This document shows, in pieces, positions 1 through 9,514 of a stretch of 40,880 bases of DNA (position 1 is the stretch's first letter; every line of letters begins with the position of its first letter). Source of the stretch: Hyphomonadaceae bacterium (GTDB taxonomy: Bacteria > Pseudomonadota > Alphaproteobacteria > Caulobacterales > Maricaulaceae); contig JACOMS010000004.1 of NCBI GenBank assembly GCA_014324115.1, forward strand, positions 1 through 40,880, read 5' to 3'. The position numbers and the translations under genes were made by a program. The notes below the pieces were generated by a model. It made no database searches and was not told the origin of the DNA. It saw only the letters and a program-made list of their open reading frames with translations.

Positions 1-171
1 AAAGTCAGGGCTCTTGTCGAACATCCCTTCGCCGATCAGAAACACCGCATGGGCCTGAGGATCAGGACCATGGGTCTGGCCCGCGCCACAATCAAAATCA
101 CCATGGCCAACATGGCCTGTAACATGCGACGCCTGATTTACCATGAGACACAGCGGATGAAGTGTGCCTGA
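1..171 (+). mobile_element. IS5-family-like transposase, C-terminal fragment (5' part outside window)
   Basis: Frame 1 is open from base 1 to TGA 169-171: KVRALVEHPFADQKHRMGLRIRTMGLARATIKITMANMACNMRRLIYHETQRMKCA*. It matches the recalled C-terminal signature of IS5-type DDE transposases (VEHxFAxQKxxMGLxIRTxGxxRAxxKIxMANxxYNxxRL). Confidence 0.85.
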
Positions 172-249
172 AATCCGGACTATCAGCCCAAAATGCCGCT
201 AAAGCGCCCCAAGAGGGGCGGCATACAGGATGCGCAACCAGTCCCCTGA

Positions 250-672
250 CTGAAATCACTCAAAGCTAATTCAAAATCAACCGTTAATGGAGGTGTCCAG
301 CTTGATAAATTCCTCAGTAACCTGTCGGGAGAGTTTGATGCGGAGACCCGCTTTGCCCTCACCTGGTTTGAGCAGCACGGCCATGAGCGGGGCGCATACG
401 GTGCGGCTGAAAATCTGGCGCAGGCCCATGCGACCGAAGGGGAAGGGGTGGCGGTCCGGTTGCTGCACACATTGAAAAAACTGAACCCGGATGCTGCCAA
501 AGGAACCAGGAGCCTGGCCCATGCCCTGTATGACATATGTGAAAACAAACGACAGGACGCAGCCGCGGCGATGCCCTATAATGACATGGTCAGTGTGTGG
601 CCGGAGATCACGTGGGTGGCCGCCACAAGCTGGTTCGACCAGAAAGAGGGCCAGACCGAAATGCAGGTCTGA
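250..672 (+). pseudogene. Truncated DUF1156-type (COG1743 / PglXI-like) adenine-specific DNA methylase, C-terminal remnant
   Basis: Frame 1 is open without a proper start: ...LDKFLSNLSGEFDAETRFALTWFEQHGHERGAYGAAENLAQAHATEGEGVAVRLLHTLKKLNPDAAKGTRSLAHALYDICENKRQDAAAAMPYNDMVSVWPEI.... DAETRFALTWFEQHG...GAYG and LYDICE...AxxYNxxVxxWPEI resemble the C-terminus of DUF1156 methylases. It lies directly downstream of the IS end. Confidence 0.55.
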
Positions 673-745
673 AGGGTGTTTTTTTAATGACAATGGGGCG
701 TGAACCTGATATGGGGACTCAAGTCATGTACAGTTTCTTTCCAAA

Positions 746-1750
746 ATGGAGTCGGTAGCGCCCCAAACAGCTTTTCAAGGCATGGGCGGGTCCGACATGT
801 ATAGACCGGCACCCGTCGTCAAACCTTTCGGGCGCCCCTTACCCGAGGACATTTACGACCGGGGTGAGTTTTTCTTTGTGAAACGGCAGGATGGTGTGCG
901 GTTGCGCGGGCTGTGGGTGGGGAGTGTCAAAGACGAATCCCGCGGCTCGCTGATTATTCATCCCGGGCGCACGGAATTTATCGAAAAATATCTGGAAACA
1001 ATTGAGGATTTTCTTGCCCGCGGGTTTACGGTACTGGCGTTTGATCCCCGCGGACAGGGACTATCGACCCGTCAGCAGTTTGATCCCCTGAAATCCCATA
1101 CAAGGAATTTTCAGGATTACGCTGAAGATCTGGCTTTTCTGATTGATGAATTGGGACCGCACCTGCCTAGACCGCATATCCTGCTCGGTCATTCCGTGGG
1201 CGGTTGCGTGGCCCTGCAAAGTATTCTGATCGGCGGGACCAGTCCGTCAGCGATTGTCTGCACCGCACCCACGCTGGGCCTGTTTGATATACAATCCCCC
1301 ATGGCGGAATGGTTCATCCGCATCTGCACGATGATCGGCTTTTCCAGACGCGGACTGCCCTTTCAGGGACGGAAGCGCGGCCTGCCTGTCCCGTTCAAGG
1401 GCAACAAGCTGACATCGGACAAGGCCCGTTTCCGCCGCTGGGCGGAATATCTCGAAAGCACGCCGGAGCTGCGCATGACCGGGCCGACTTTTTCCTGGGT
1501 CAGTGAGACCTTGGGCGCTATGGCCTATGTCAACCGGAATGCTAGGCGGCTCAATGTGCCGGGACTGATTGTGGCGGCAGGCGGCGACCCGATTGTTGAT
1601 CCGGCGTCCAATAAATATTTTGCCGAGAGGGCCGGGCTGGATTTCAGAACCATACCCGGTGCGCTGCATGAAGTGCTTATGGAACGGGATGCATACCGCG
1701 ACATGTTTTTCAAATTTTTTGATGCCTTTCTGAAAACGCAGGCCCTTTAG
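746..1750 (+). CDS. alpha/beta hydrolase, lysophospholipase (PldB/monoacylglycerol lipase-like)
   Basis: 334 aa; nucleophile elbow GHSVGG, FDPRGQGLS, late Asp and His (GGDPIVD, GALHEVLME). The true start could be 797 (MYRPAP). Confidence 0.85.
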   Translation: MESVAPQTAFQGMGGSDMYRPAPVVKPFGRPLPEDIYDRGEFFFVKRQDGVRLRGLWVGSVKDESRGSLIIHPGRTEFIEKYLETIEDFLARGFTVLAFDPRGQGLSTRQQFDPLKSHTRNFQDYAEDLAFLIDELGPHLPRPHILLGHSVGGCVALQSILIGGTSPSAIVCTAPTLGLFDIQSPMAEWFIRICTMIGFSRRGLPFQGRKRGLPVPFKGNKLTSDKARFRRWAEYLESTPELRMTGPTFSWVSETLGAMAYVNRNARRLNVPGLIVAAGGDPIVDPASNKYFAERAGLDFRTIPGALHEVLMERDAYRDMFFKFFDAFLKTQAL

Positions 1751-1857
1751 GCACCCGGTCCGAAAGCCGACCGGTACCGCATCAGGCGGCCACCTCCTGA
1801 AGTCTGAAACATGTGATATTCATCATGCCGGGTCCGCGCAACAGGAGAAAGCCGGGC

Positions 1858-2121
1858 CTAGCTCATGGCCTTGATGCGACCGTTCAGACGCGAAATTTTG
1901 CGGGCGGCGGTGTTTCTGTGAAAGATGCCTTTGCTGACGGCGCGCATCATGGCCGATTCGGCTTCCTTCACGGCTTCCCGGGCCTGCACCTTGTCACCGG
2001 CTGCAATCGCGTCCTCAACGCGGCGCAGGCGAGAGCGCACCAAGGTACGACGGGATTTGTTTACAGCGGTTTTGCGCGCCACAACACGCACGGCTTTCCT
2101 GGCGGATTTGGTGTTGGCCAT
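1858..2121 (-). CDS. rpsT: 30S ribosomal protein S20
   Basis: MANTKSARKAVRVVARKTAVNKSRRTLVRSRLRRVE...; start at the internal ATG (2121) of the listed ORF. Confidence 0.97.
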   Translation of the reverse strand: MANTKSARKAVRVVARKTAVNKSRRTLVRSRLRRVEDAIAAGDKVQAREAVKEAESAMMRAVSKGIFHRNTAARKISRLNGRIKAMS

Positions 2122-2277
2122 ATTTTCTTCTCTTTCGTCACATTCCGCATTCAACGGGCAGCACTCAACGAACCGGACAGGTTTAGCAAAACCGAACGCG
2201 GCCAATAGCGGCGCGCCCGGGTGTCGTCAACCAAGTTGTAGATATTCCCCGGGATTACCGGAACAGTGCTCTCATAG

Positions 2278-3054
2278 TTACCTGTTGGTAAAATGCGGTT
2301 TTCTTTTCTCAACGAACGCCGCCATGCCCTCCTTCTGATCCCGGGTCGTGAACATGCTCTGAAAGAGGCGGCGTTCGAAATGAATGCCCTGAGCCAGAGT
2401 GGTTTCAAGTGCCGTATTCACCGCTTCCTTGGTCATCATGGCAACGGGCTGACTTTGCGCCGCGATTTTGGCGGCGATTTCCATGGCTGTATCCTGCAGA
2501 TCATCCAGCGGCACAACACGGGAGACAAGGCCGACACTCTCGGCCTCCCGGGCGTCCATCATGCGCCCAGTCAGGCACATATCCATAGCCTTGGCTTTGC
2601 CAACGGCGCGGGTCAGGCGTTGCGTCCCCCCCATGCCGGGCATGACACCCAGAGTAATCTCCGGCTGACCGAATTTGGCATTGTCGGCGGCGATAATGAA
2701 ATCGCACATCATGGCAATCTCGCACCCGCCACCCAGGGCGTAGCCGGACACGGCCGCAATAATCGGCTTGCGAAAGCGTTCTATGGCGCAGTGATACGTT
2801 TCGAAATTATCGTTTTTGTAGATGTCGAGATAGTGGTTGTCCTGCATTTCCTTAACGTCTGCGCCCGCGGCGAAGGCTTTATCGGAGCCTGTCAGTATGA
2901 CACAGCCAACGGCGGTGTCTGTCTCCAGTTCCTGCAGAATCCGGGCGACCTCTTCCATCATTTCATTGCACAGGGCATTGAGTGCCTTGAGGCGGTTCAG
3001 GCGAATCTTTGCCACCGCACCTTCGCGTATAAATTCGATCATTTCACTGGACAT
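2278..3054 (-). CDS. enoyl-CoA hydratase (crotonase family)
   Basis: Crotonase motifs AFAAGADVKEM, AAVSGYALGGGCEIAMMCD, PGMGGTQRL. Start at MSSEM (3054) or MGKVF (3069). Confidence 0.93.
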   Translation of the reverse strand: MSSEMIEFIREGAVAKIRLNRLKALNALCNEMMEEVARILQELETDTAVGCVILTGSDKAFAAGADVKEMQDNHYLDIYKNDNFETYHCAIERFRKPIIAAVSGYALGGGCEIAMMCDFIIAADNAKFGQPEITLGVMPGMGGTQRLTRAVGKAKAMDMCLTGRMMDAREAESVGLVSRVVPLDDLQDTAMEIAAKIAAQSQPVAMMTKEAVNTALETTLAQGIHFERRLFQSMFTTRDQKEGMAAFVEKRKPHFTNR

Positions 3055-3967
3055 AAAAACCTTTCCCATCTGGACGTGATGTTAGTGGATTTGGGCGCGG
3101 AATGGCAAGGGTGGAATTTCGGCCCTGTTCCTGTTGACAGGACGGGCAGTAGAATGTGGATCGCCCGGCCTGCCGGAAACGTTCAATCAGCGTATCGCAG
3201 TTTTTGCATGGCTGGCCCTCGCGGTCATAGACATCAAAACTGTGCTGGAAGTAGCCGGGAAGACCCTCTGTATTCGCAAAATCGCGCAAAGACGCCCCGC
3301 CCGCCCCTATGGCCTCACGAAGCACAACCCTGATGCGATCAGTCAGGGCTTCGGTCTGGTCGCCGCTCAGGGAAGCTGCCAAACATCCCGGAAAGATACC
3401 GGCACGATAGAGGGCTTCACACACATAGATATTGCCGAGTCCGGCGATGACATGCTGATCCAGCAATGCGGATTTGATTGTGGTTTTTTTGCGCTGCAAG
3501 GCTGCTCGCAACACCTCTGCGTTGAAATGAGGGTCAAGGGGCTCCGGACCGAGTATGTCGAGGCGTGAAGGTTCGCCGGGCGCAATGAGTTCCATAAAGC
3601 CGAACCGGCGCATATCATTAAAAGTCACGGTGGCGCCGTTATCCATATGGAAGATGACATGATCATGCTTGGGGTCGCCCCCATGGCCCTGGGCAAAATT
3701 CCCGACAGCTCTGGAACCCGCTACGGTGAACCGCCCGGACATACCCAGGTGCATGAGCAGGCGTTCGCCGGAAGACAAACACGCATTCAGAAACTTGGCC
3801 CGGCGTTTAAGCCGGACCAGCTTTTGTTCTTGCAGTCGTGCCTGGAAATTGGCCGGAAAGGGATACCGTAGAGCGGGACGGTTGACGGTGATGCTCTTTA
3901 TGACAGCGCCTTCCATGACCGGCTGCAATCCACACCGGATAATTTCAACTTCGGGTAATTCAGGCAT
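3044..3967 (-). CDS. mutM: formamidopyrimidine-DNA glycosylase
   Basis: MPELPEVEIIRCGL N-terminus; H2TH region; zinc finger CKNCDTLIERFRQAGRSTFYCPSCQ. Has a C-terminal extension past the zinc finger that overlaps the start of the downstream enoyl-CoA hydratase. Confidence 0.96.
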   Translation of the reverse strand: MPELPEVEIIRCGLQPVMEGAVIKSITVNRPALRYPFPANFQARLQEQKLVRLKRRAKFLNACLSSGERLLMHLGMSGRFTVAGSRAVGNFAQGHGGDPKHDHVIFHMDNGATVTFNDMRRFGFMELIAPGEPSRLDILGPEPLDPHFNAEVLRAALQRKKTTIKSALLDQHVIAGLGNIYVCEALYRAGIFPGCLAASLSGDQTEALTDRIRVVLREAIGAGGASLRDFANTEGLPGYFQHSFDVYDREGQPCKNCDTLIERFRQAGRSTFYCPSCQQEQGRNSTLAIPRPNPLTSRPDGKGFYVQ

Positions 3968-4041
3968 GTACCCACATTAGCGTGCCGCACCGGAAGGTCA
4001 AGCGGACTTTAAAACCGCCTCAAATCGGCTATACGTGGAGG

Positions 4042-4830
4042 ATGCCAAAAGCCCGCCTTGACCGAACCGTGTTTCGCCTCTCCGGCGAGGGCGTCACGGA
4101 TTGGCTGAGCGGACTGATCACCAACACCCTGAATGGGGACGTGACCCTCGCGGCGCTTTTGACACCGCAGGGCAAAATTATTGCGGATTTTTTTGTCACC
4201 AGGGACGGAGATGATCTGCTCATGGACACACCCGGAAAATTCGCTGATGAACTTCATAGACGGCTTTGCATGTACAAACTCCGTGCGCCGGTCAGGATTA
4301 CAAAAACAGACTTGTGTGTCTACGCGCTTTGGGGAGATGATGGCGGGAACGATGACGGCGACGGGGCGCAGGGCCATGCCGATCCCCGTGATCCGCGTCT
4401 GGGACGGCGATTGATATCCGATTATACGGATACGGAAAACCGGGTCGGGGACTATGACATACATCGCCTGTCCCTTGGCATTCCGGATAGTGAACGGGAT
4501 TTTGACACCGTCCGGATGTTTCCGGCGGACGCCAATATGGATCTGCTTGGTGGTGTGGACTACAAAAAGGGGTGCTTTGTCGGGCAGGAAGTGGTCAGCC
4601 GCATGTACCGGAAATCGAACGTCAAAAAACGCATGCGCGGGTTTATGTTCGGTGGCAGGCTGTCCGAACCCCCCGTTATAGCCCCCATTACAGCCAACGA
4701 CCGGTTGGTTGGCGACGTGCTCCACACAAACGGGACATACGGTATGGCCCTGATCCGGTTAAACCGTCTTGAAGGCTATGATGGCCCGCTTATGGTCGGC
4801 CAAACAGAGATTAAATTGATGGAGGCCTGA
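4042..4830 (+). CDS. ygfZ: YgfZ/GcvT-like folate-binding protein (CAF17/IBA57-like Fe-S assembly factor)
   Basis: Signature KGCFVGQEVVSRMYRKSNVKKR; N-terminus LDRTVFRLSGEGVTDWLSGLITNT. Upstream alternative start at 3982. Confidence 0.9.
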   Translation: MPKARLDRTVFRLSGEGVTDWLSGLITNTLNGDVTLAALLTPQGKIIADFFVTRDGDDLLMDTPGKFADELHRRLCMYKLRAPVRITKTDLCVYALWGDDGGNDDGDGAQGHADPRDPRLGRRLISDYTDTENRVGDYDIHRLSLGIPDSERDFDTVRMFPADANMDLLGGVDYKKGCFVGQEVVSRMYRKSNVKKRMRGFMFGGRLSEPPVIAPITANDRLVGDVLHTNGTYGMALIRLNRLEGYDGPLMVGQTEIKLMEA

Positions 4831-5286
4831 TTGGACATCCGCCGTAATGACCCGTCCGCACTACCCCGTTTCGCCGCCTTGAATGCCGCCTGGATTGAGG
4901 AGCTTCACTATCTGGAAGAGTCGGACAGGAAAATGATCGCCCACCCGGAGATTTATATTGAGAATGGCAATTCAGTGTTTTCTGTCCATATCGACGGTAA
5001 GGTCGCCGGGGCCTGCGCCCTGAAACAGGACACCGACGGTGATTGGGAGCTGACCAAAATGGCCGTCGATCCGGCTTTTCAAGGTCGCGGTATCGGGCAG
5101 GCGTTGATGGATGCCATTCAGGATTATGCGCGGGATGATATGGGGTTGAGCCGGATTTACCTGCTCTCCAGCACAAAAAATGCCGCTGCTCTCAGTCTTT
5201 ACAGGCGCAATGGCTGGGTTGTGAATCACGAAGGCGAACATCCCGTCTATGACCGCTGCAATATCGGCATGGAAAAAGTCCTGTGA
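4831..5286 (+). CDS. GNAT-family N-acetyltransferase
   Basis: Acetyl-CoA binding motif AVDPAFQGRGIGQALMDAIQDYA; TTG start directly after the ygfZ stop. Confidence 0.88.
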   Translation: MDIRRNDPSALPRFAALNAAWIEELHYLEESDRKMIAHPEIYIENGNSVFSVHIDGKVAGACALKQDTDGDWELTKMAVDPAFQGRGIGQALMDAIQDYARDDMGLSRIYLLSSTKNAAALSLYRRNGWVVNHEGEHPVYDRCNIGMEKVL

Positions 5287-5888
5287 CGTACCCCGAAGAT
5301 CAGATACCGGATGTCTCCCGGTGCGGATGGGTGCCGCCGCATGATCCGCTTTATACCCATTATCACGACACGGAGTGGGGACGCCCCAACTATGACAGCA
5401 AATCGCTATTTTCAAAGCTGATGCAGGACGGACAGCAGGCCGGGCTGGCCTGGATTACGATTCTGCGCAAGCGCGAACACATGCTCAAGGTCTATGACAA
5501 CTTTGACCCGGACATTGTCGCCCATTACACAGACAGGGATGTGGAACGCCTGTTGACCGACAGGGGCATCATCCGGTCCAGGCCCAAGATCAATGCCGCC
5601 ATCGGGAATTCCGAATGTTACGTAAGAATGCGCGATGAAGAGGGCATCGACTTCGGCGAATTTCTCTGGAGCCACGTCGGCGGCAAACCCATTGTCAACA
5701 GATGGAAAAACTTCAATGACATGCCGGTTCAATCTCCCGAGTCCGGGGCCCTGTCCGCGAACCTGAAAAACCGGGGCTTCAAATTTGTCGGTCCTGTGAT
5801 TCTCTATGCCTTCATGCAGGCCGTCGGCATGGTCAATGACCATGAGATCAGCTGTCATGCTTATGCGGACTGTTCGGTAAACACGTAG
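5283..5888 (+). CDS. tag: DNA-3-methyladenine glycosylase I
   Basis: CGWV...YHDTEWGRP...LAWITILRKRE...GFKFVGPVILYAFMQAVGMVNDHEISC; Tag family core; overlaps the GNAT stop. Confidence 0.93.
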   Translation: MTYPEDQIPDVSRCGWVPPHDPLYTHYHDTEWGRPNYDSKSLFSKLMQDGQQAGLAWITILRKREHMLKVYDNFDPDIVAHYTDRDVERLLTDRGIIRSRPKINAAIGNSECYVRMRDEEGIDFGEFLWSHVGGKPIVNRWKNFNDMPVQSPESGALSANLKNRGFKFVGPVILYAFMQAVGMVNDHEISCHAYADCSVNT

Positions 5889-6003
5889 GGCGCATGCGGA
5901 TACGGAGCGAACGCCCCCGGTCAGGGCACGAACAGATTACATTAATTCTGGCCCGGCGGGAATTCTGCGCTATAAACCGCCCTCAAAAACAACAGGGCGA
6001 CCC

Positions 6004-7155
6004 GTGAAAGCCGTTATCAGCGCAACCGGTCTGTGGACACCGGAACACTCCATTTCAAATGAAGAGCTTGTCGAGTCCTTCAATGCCCATGTGGACAGGT
6101 GGAACAGGGAAAACGCCGGGGCCATTGCCGCGGGCGAAAAACAGGCTCTGGAGTATTCAGATCCCGATTTCATTGCCAAGGCATCCGGTATCAAGGCCCG
6201 CTATGTGATATCCAAAGACCCGATACTTGATCCCGACATTATGGCGCCGCGCATCCCGGCACGGGACAACCGTGACTACTCTATCCTGGCAGAAATTGCC
6301 GTTAATGCCGCCAGAAACGCCTTGGCCAAAACCGGACGCAGGCCCGAGGACGTTGATGCGGTGATTGTCGCCTGTTCCAACCTGCAACGGGCATATCCCG
6401 CTGTAGCTGTAGAGGTACAGGACATGCTTGGAGTAGAGGGCGGATTTGGCTTTGATATGAATGTTGCCTGCTCGTCGGCAACATTCGGACTGGAGGTGGC
6501 AAGGGGGCTGATTTACAGCGGCCAGGCGAAATCCATACTCGTCTGTAATCCCGAAATCTGCACCGCCCATCTCAATTTCAGGGATCGGGACAGCCACTTT
6601 ATTTTCGGCGATGTCGCCACGGCCATCCTGGTTGAGGCTAGTGACATGGCGCCGACAGAACATTGGGAAATCATCGGCTGCAAACTTTTGACGCAGTTTT
6701 CCAGCAACATCCGGAACAATTTCGGCTTCCTCAATTCCGCCGCCCCGGAAGATGACGGCATGATCGGCGAAAGAGGCAAAAAGGGACTGACGGACAAGTT
6801 GTTTATGCAAAACGGGCGCTCTGTGTTCAGGGAAGTGGTGCCCATGGTCGCGGCAATGATCTCGGAGGAAGCCGAAAAACTTGACCTTGGCCCCGACTCT
6901 CTCAAACGCATGTGGCTGCATCAGGCCAATATCAACATGAATATCCTCATTGCCAGAAAAGTGCTCGGCAAGGACACGGACATCATGCAGGCCCCGGTGA
7001 TTCTGGATGAATACGCCAACACGTCAAGTGCAGGTTCCATCATCGTATTCGAAAAATACTCAGATGATTTTGAGGATGGTGATACCGGGCTGATCTGTTC
7101 TTTCGGGGCCGGATATTCCGCAGGCGCGGTTTTTGTGCGGAAAGTCGCCGCATAA
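6004..7155 (+). CDS. beta-ketoacyl-ACP synthase III-like (KAS III / FabH-type thiolase fold)
   Basis: MNVACSSATFGLEVARG (active Cys), WLHQANINMN (His), EYANTSSAGSI (Asn). GTG start. Confidence 0.88.
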   Translation: MKAVISATGLWTPEHSISNEELVESFNAHVDRWNRENAGAIAAGEKQALEYSDPDFIAKASGIKARYVISKDPILDPDIMAPRIPARDNRDYSILAEIAVNAARNALAKTGRRPEDVDAVIVACSNLQRAYPAVAVEVQDMLGVEGGFGFDMNVACSSATFGLEVARGLIYSGQAKSILVCNPEICTAHLNFRDRDSHFIFGDVATAILVEASDMAPTEHWEIIGCKLLTQFSSNIRNNFGFLNSAAPEDDGMIGERGKKGLTDKLFMQNGRSVFREVVPMVAAMISEEAEKLDLGPDSLKRMWLHQANINMNILIARKVLGKDTDIMQAPVILDEYANTSSAGSIIVFEKYSDDFEDGDTGLICSFGAGYSAGAVFVRKVAA

Positions 7156-7749
7156 ATGCCGACGGCTCCACAGCGGGCGTGGCAGCGTATGCTTTCAGGT
7201 CGCCGTCTTGATCTGCTCAACCCGTCGCCGCTGGATATCGAGATTGAAGACATTGCCCGCGGCTTGGCCCGGGTGGCCCGGTGGAACGGACAGACGTCCG
7301 GTGATCATGCTTTCTCCGTAGCCGAACATTCGGTTATTGTTGAAGATATATTTTTTCAGCTAAATCCCGAATCGACGAATCGGGAACGCTTGGCGGCTCT
7401 GCTTCACGATGCGCCCGAATATGTGATCGGTGATATGATCAGCCCGTTCAAATCCGCTCTCGGACTGGATTACGGGACATTTGAACAAAAACTCGACGCG
7501 GCGGTAAATATCCGCTTTGGCCGACCCGCCAGAACACCTGCGCGGCTGAAGAAAAAGATCAAGATCGCCGATCTCTACTGTACCTGGTTCGAGGCTACAC
7601 AAATCGCCGGGTTCAGCCTGTCCGAGGCACGATGTCTTTTCATTGAACCGCCGGAGAGTCTGTTTGTAAAAATCGATCCCCTGAACGTAAAGGGGGCCGA
7701 GACGGTCTTTCTGGAAAGGTTTCATGCCCTGTTCGATGCCGGTGTGTAA
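7156..7749 (+). CDS. HD-domain phosphohydrolase (YfbR-like)
   Basis: HAFSVAEHSVIVED...LAALLHDAPEYVIGDMISPFK metal-binding HD motif; KIADLYCTWFEAT. Confidence 0.85.
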   Translation: MPTAPQRAWQRMLSGRRLDLLNPSPLDIEIEDIARGLARVARWNGQTSGDHAFSVAEHSVIVEDIFFQLNPESTNRERLAALLHDAPEYVIGDMISPFKSALGLDYGTFEQKLDAAVNIRFGRPARTPARLKKKIKIADLYCTWFEATQIAGFSLSEARCLFIEPPESLFVKIDPLNVKGAETVFLERFHALFDAGV

Positions 7750-7838
7750 GCCTTGGTGGACGCGACCCGGACCTGCCTGTGCGCGGTCATCTCCGGTGAT
7801 GCTGACAGGTCCGGTAATCATGCGGCAATTCATTGATG

Positions 7839-9086
7839 TCAGACGCCGCCAAACATGATTCCGGCAATGGCTGCGTTGAGCAGATTGGCGAGAGACGCCG
7901 CAAATAAAGCACGCAATCCCATATCGGCAATGTCATTCATCCGGTCCGGAATGAGAGTTCCCAGCCCGCCGAGCAGGATGGCAATGGAGCCGAAATTCGC
8001 AAAGCCGCACAGGGCAAAGGTCAGGATAACAACCGTGCGAGGCGACAGGTCATCCTGAATGTCCACGAGGCTGAGGTAGGCGATAAATTCATTCAGCACG
8101 ACTTTCTCGCCAAAAATGCTCCCGGCCTGGGCGGCCTCGGACCATGGCACATTCAGAAGGAACATGATCGGGGCAAACAGCCAACCCAGAACGGACTGCA
8201 TGGACAGGGTCTCTACCCCGAACGCGCCGCCAACCCAGCCAAGAATGCCGTTGAGCAGGGCAATCAGGGCAACAAAGGCAAAGACCATTGCCCCGATATT
8301 GACCGCCAGTGTGACTCCGCCCTGCGCCCCCATGGCGGCGGCCATAATCACATTCCTGTGCTTCCTGCCCTCGCCCAGCGCATAGACATCCGTACTGTCA
8401 GAGGCGTTATCTTCATCGGTGCCGGGCGAATCGGGCATGATGATTTTGGCCATTAACAGCGCAGCTGGAGCCGACATGAAACAGGCTGCAACCAGATATT
8501 CGGGACTGATCCCGATGGCGATATAACCCAGCAGAACAGATCCCGCGATGGACGCCAGCCCGGATACCATAAGTGTAAAGAGTTCCGCCCTGGACAGGCT
8601 TGGCAAATAGGGTTTGAGAGACAGGGGCGCTTCGGTCTGTCCGATGAAAATATTGGCAACGGCATTGAGGGACTCAACGGGTTTTGTGTCGGTTACAAAG
8701 CGCATGAAACGCCCGCCGGTTTTTACGACGATCTGCATGATATTGAGGTGATAAAGCACCTCCATCAGCGCGGCGAAGAATACGATCACGGGTAGAACCA
8801 GGACCAGAAAGCTGAATTCATTGGCGGTCCTGTCCGGGGTCAGGCTGCCGAATACCATTTCAATCCCCGCGTCGGCATAGATCAGCAGACCCTGGACAGC
8901 GTCTGATATGGATTGCAGCACAGACATCCCGAAATTCGTGTGGAACACACAACCAGCCAGTGCAATTTGCAAAAGAAAACTCGGAATGACCGTACGTAAC
9001 CTGATGGCGCGTCGGTTGGTCGAAGTCGTCCACGCAATCAGCAATATGACGATAACACCGATAATACCGAAAGCCGGATGGTTCAT
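7839..9086 (-). CDS. nupC: concentrative nucleoside transporter (NupC family)
   Basis: Multi-TM protein with [63 protein letters not shown]. Start at [10 protein letters not shown] (9086). Confidence 0.93.
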   Translation of the reverse strand: MNHPAFGIIGVIVILLIAWTTSTNRRAIRLRTVIPSFLLQIALAGCVFHTNFGMSVLQSISDAVQGLLIYADAGIEMVFGSLTPDRTANEFSFLVLVLPVIVFFAALMEVLYHLNIMQIVVKTGGRFMRFVTDTKPVESLNAVANIFIGQTEAPLSLKPYLPSLSRAELFTLMVSGLASIAGSVLLGYIAIGISPEYLVAACFMSAPAALLMAKIIMPDSPGTDEDNASDSTDVYALGEGRKHRNVIMAAAMGAQGGVTLAVNIGAMVFAFVALIALLNGILGWVGGAFGVETLSMQSVLGWLFAPIMFLLNVPWSEAAQAGSIFGEKVVLNEFIAYLSLVDIQDDLSPRTVVILTFALCGFANFGSIAILLGGLGTLIPDRMNDIADMGLRALFAASLANLLNAAIAGIMFGGV

Positions 9087-9514
9087 ATTTATCCCCTGAG
9101 GGTCTGTCTTGTCTGGCAGTAGCACTTACAGCAACACCGGCAGCTGTGACAAGATCATGTGTTTTTTGCGGTTTTCCCGGCCCGGCACCCGCATCTGTTT
9201 TTTCTGTTTCCGGATCCTTGGTGATTCCCGTTGGGGTAAAACGCCTGCCCTGTTGTGGAGAGGTTTACACGTACAGAAAAATTGCAGGTTGTGGAAAATA
9301 CGGAAAAATCGGTTGGCGATTACCGGAATAAAGGCGGAGGCAAGCCATAGCCGCTTCATAGTTATGCCGCGAGCCTGCCCCGCGGATGCCCACATGTTTT
9401 CCGGCCTGTGAAGAACCTCAAAATTCTGAACCCCCTGTTGTTTTTGTTGGATATGTTTACCTGTTTATGTTCATCACGGTTTATGAAGCGGTAATCCCGC
9501 CCTGGATACAATAT

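Noticed and set aside
2293-3333. 346-aa plus-strand ORF over echA/mutM
   Set aside because: Antisense shadow of two strongly conserved genes; His/Gly-rich low-complexity composition.
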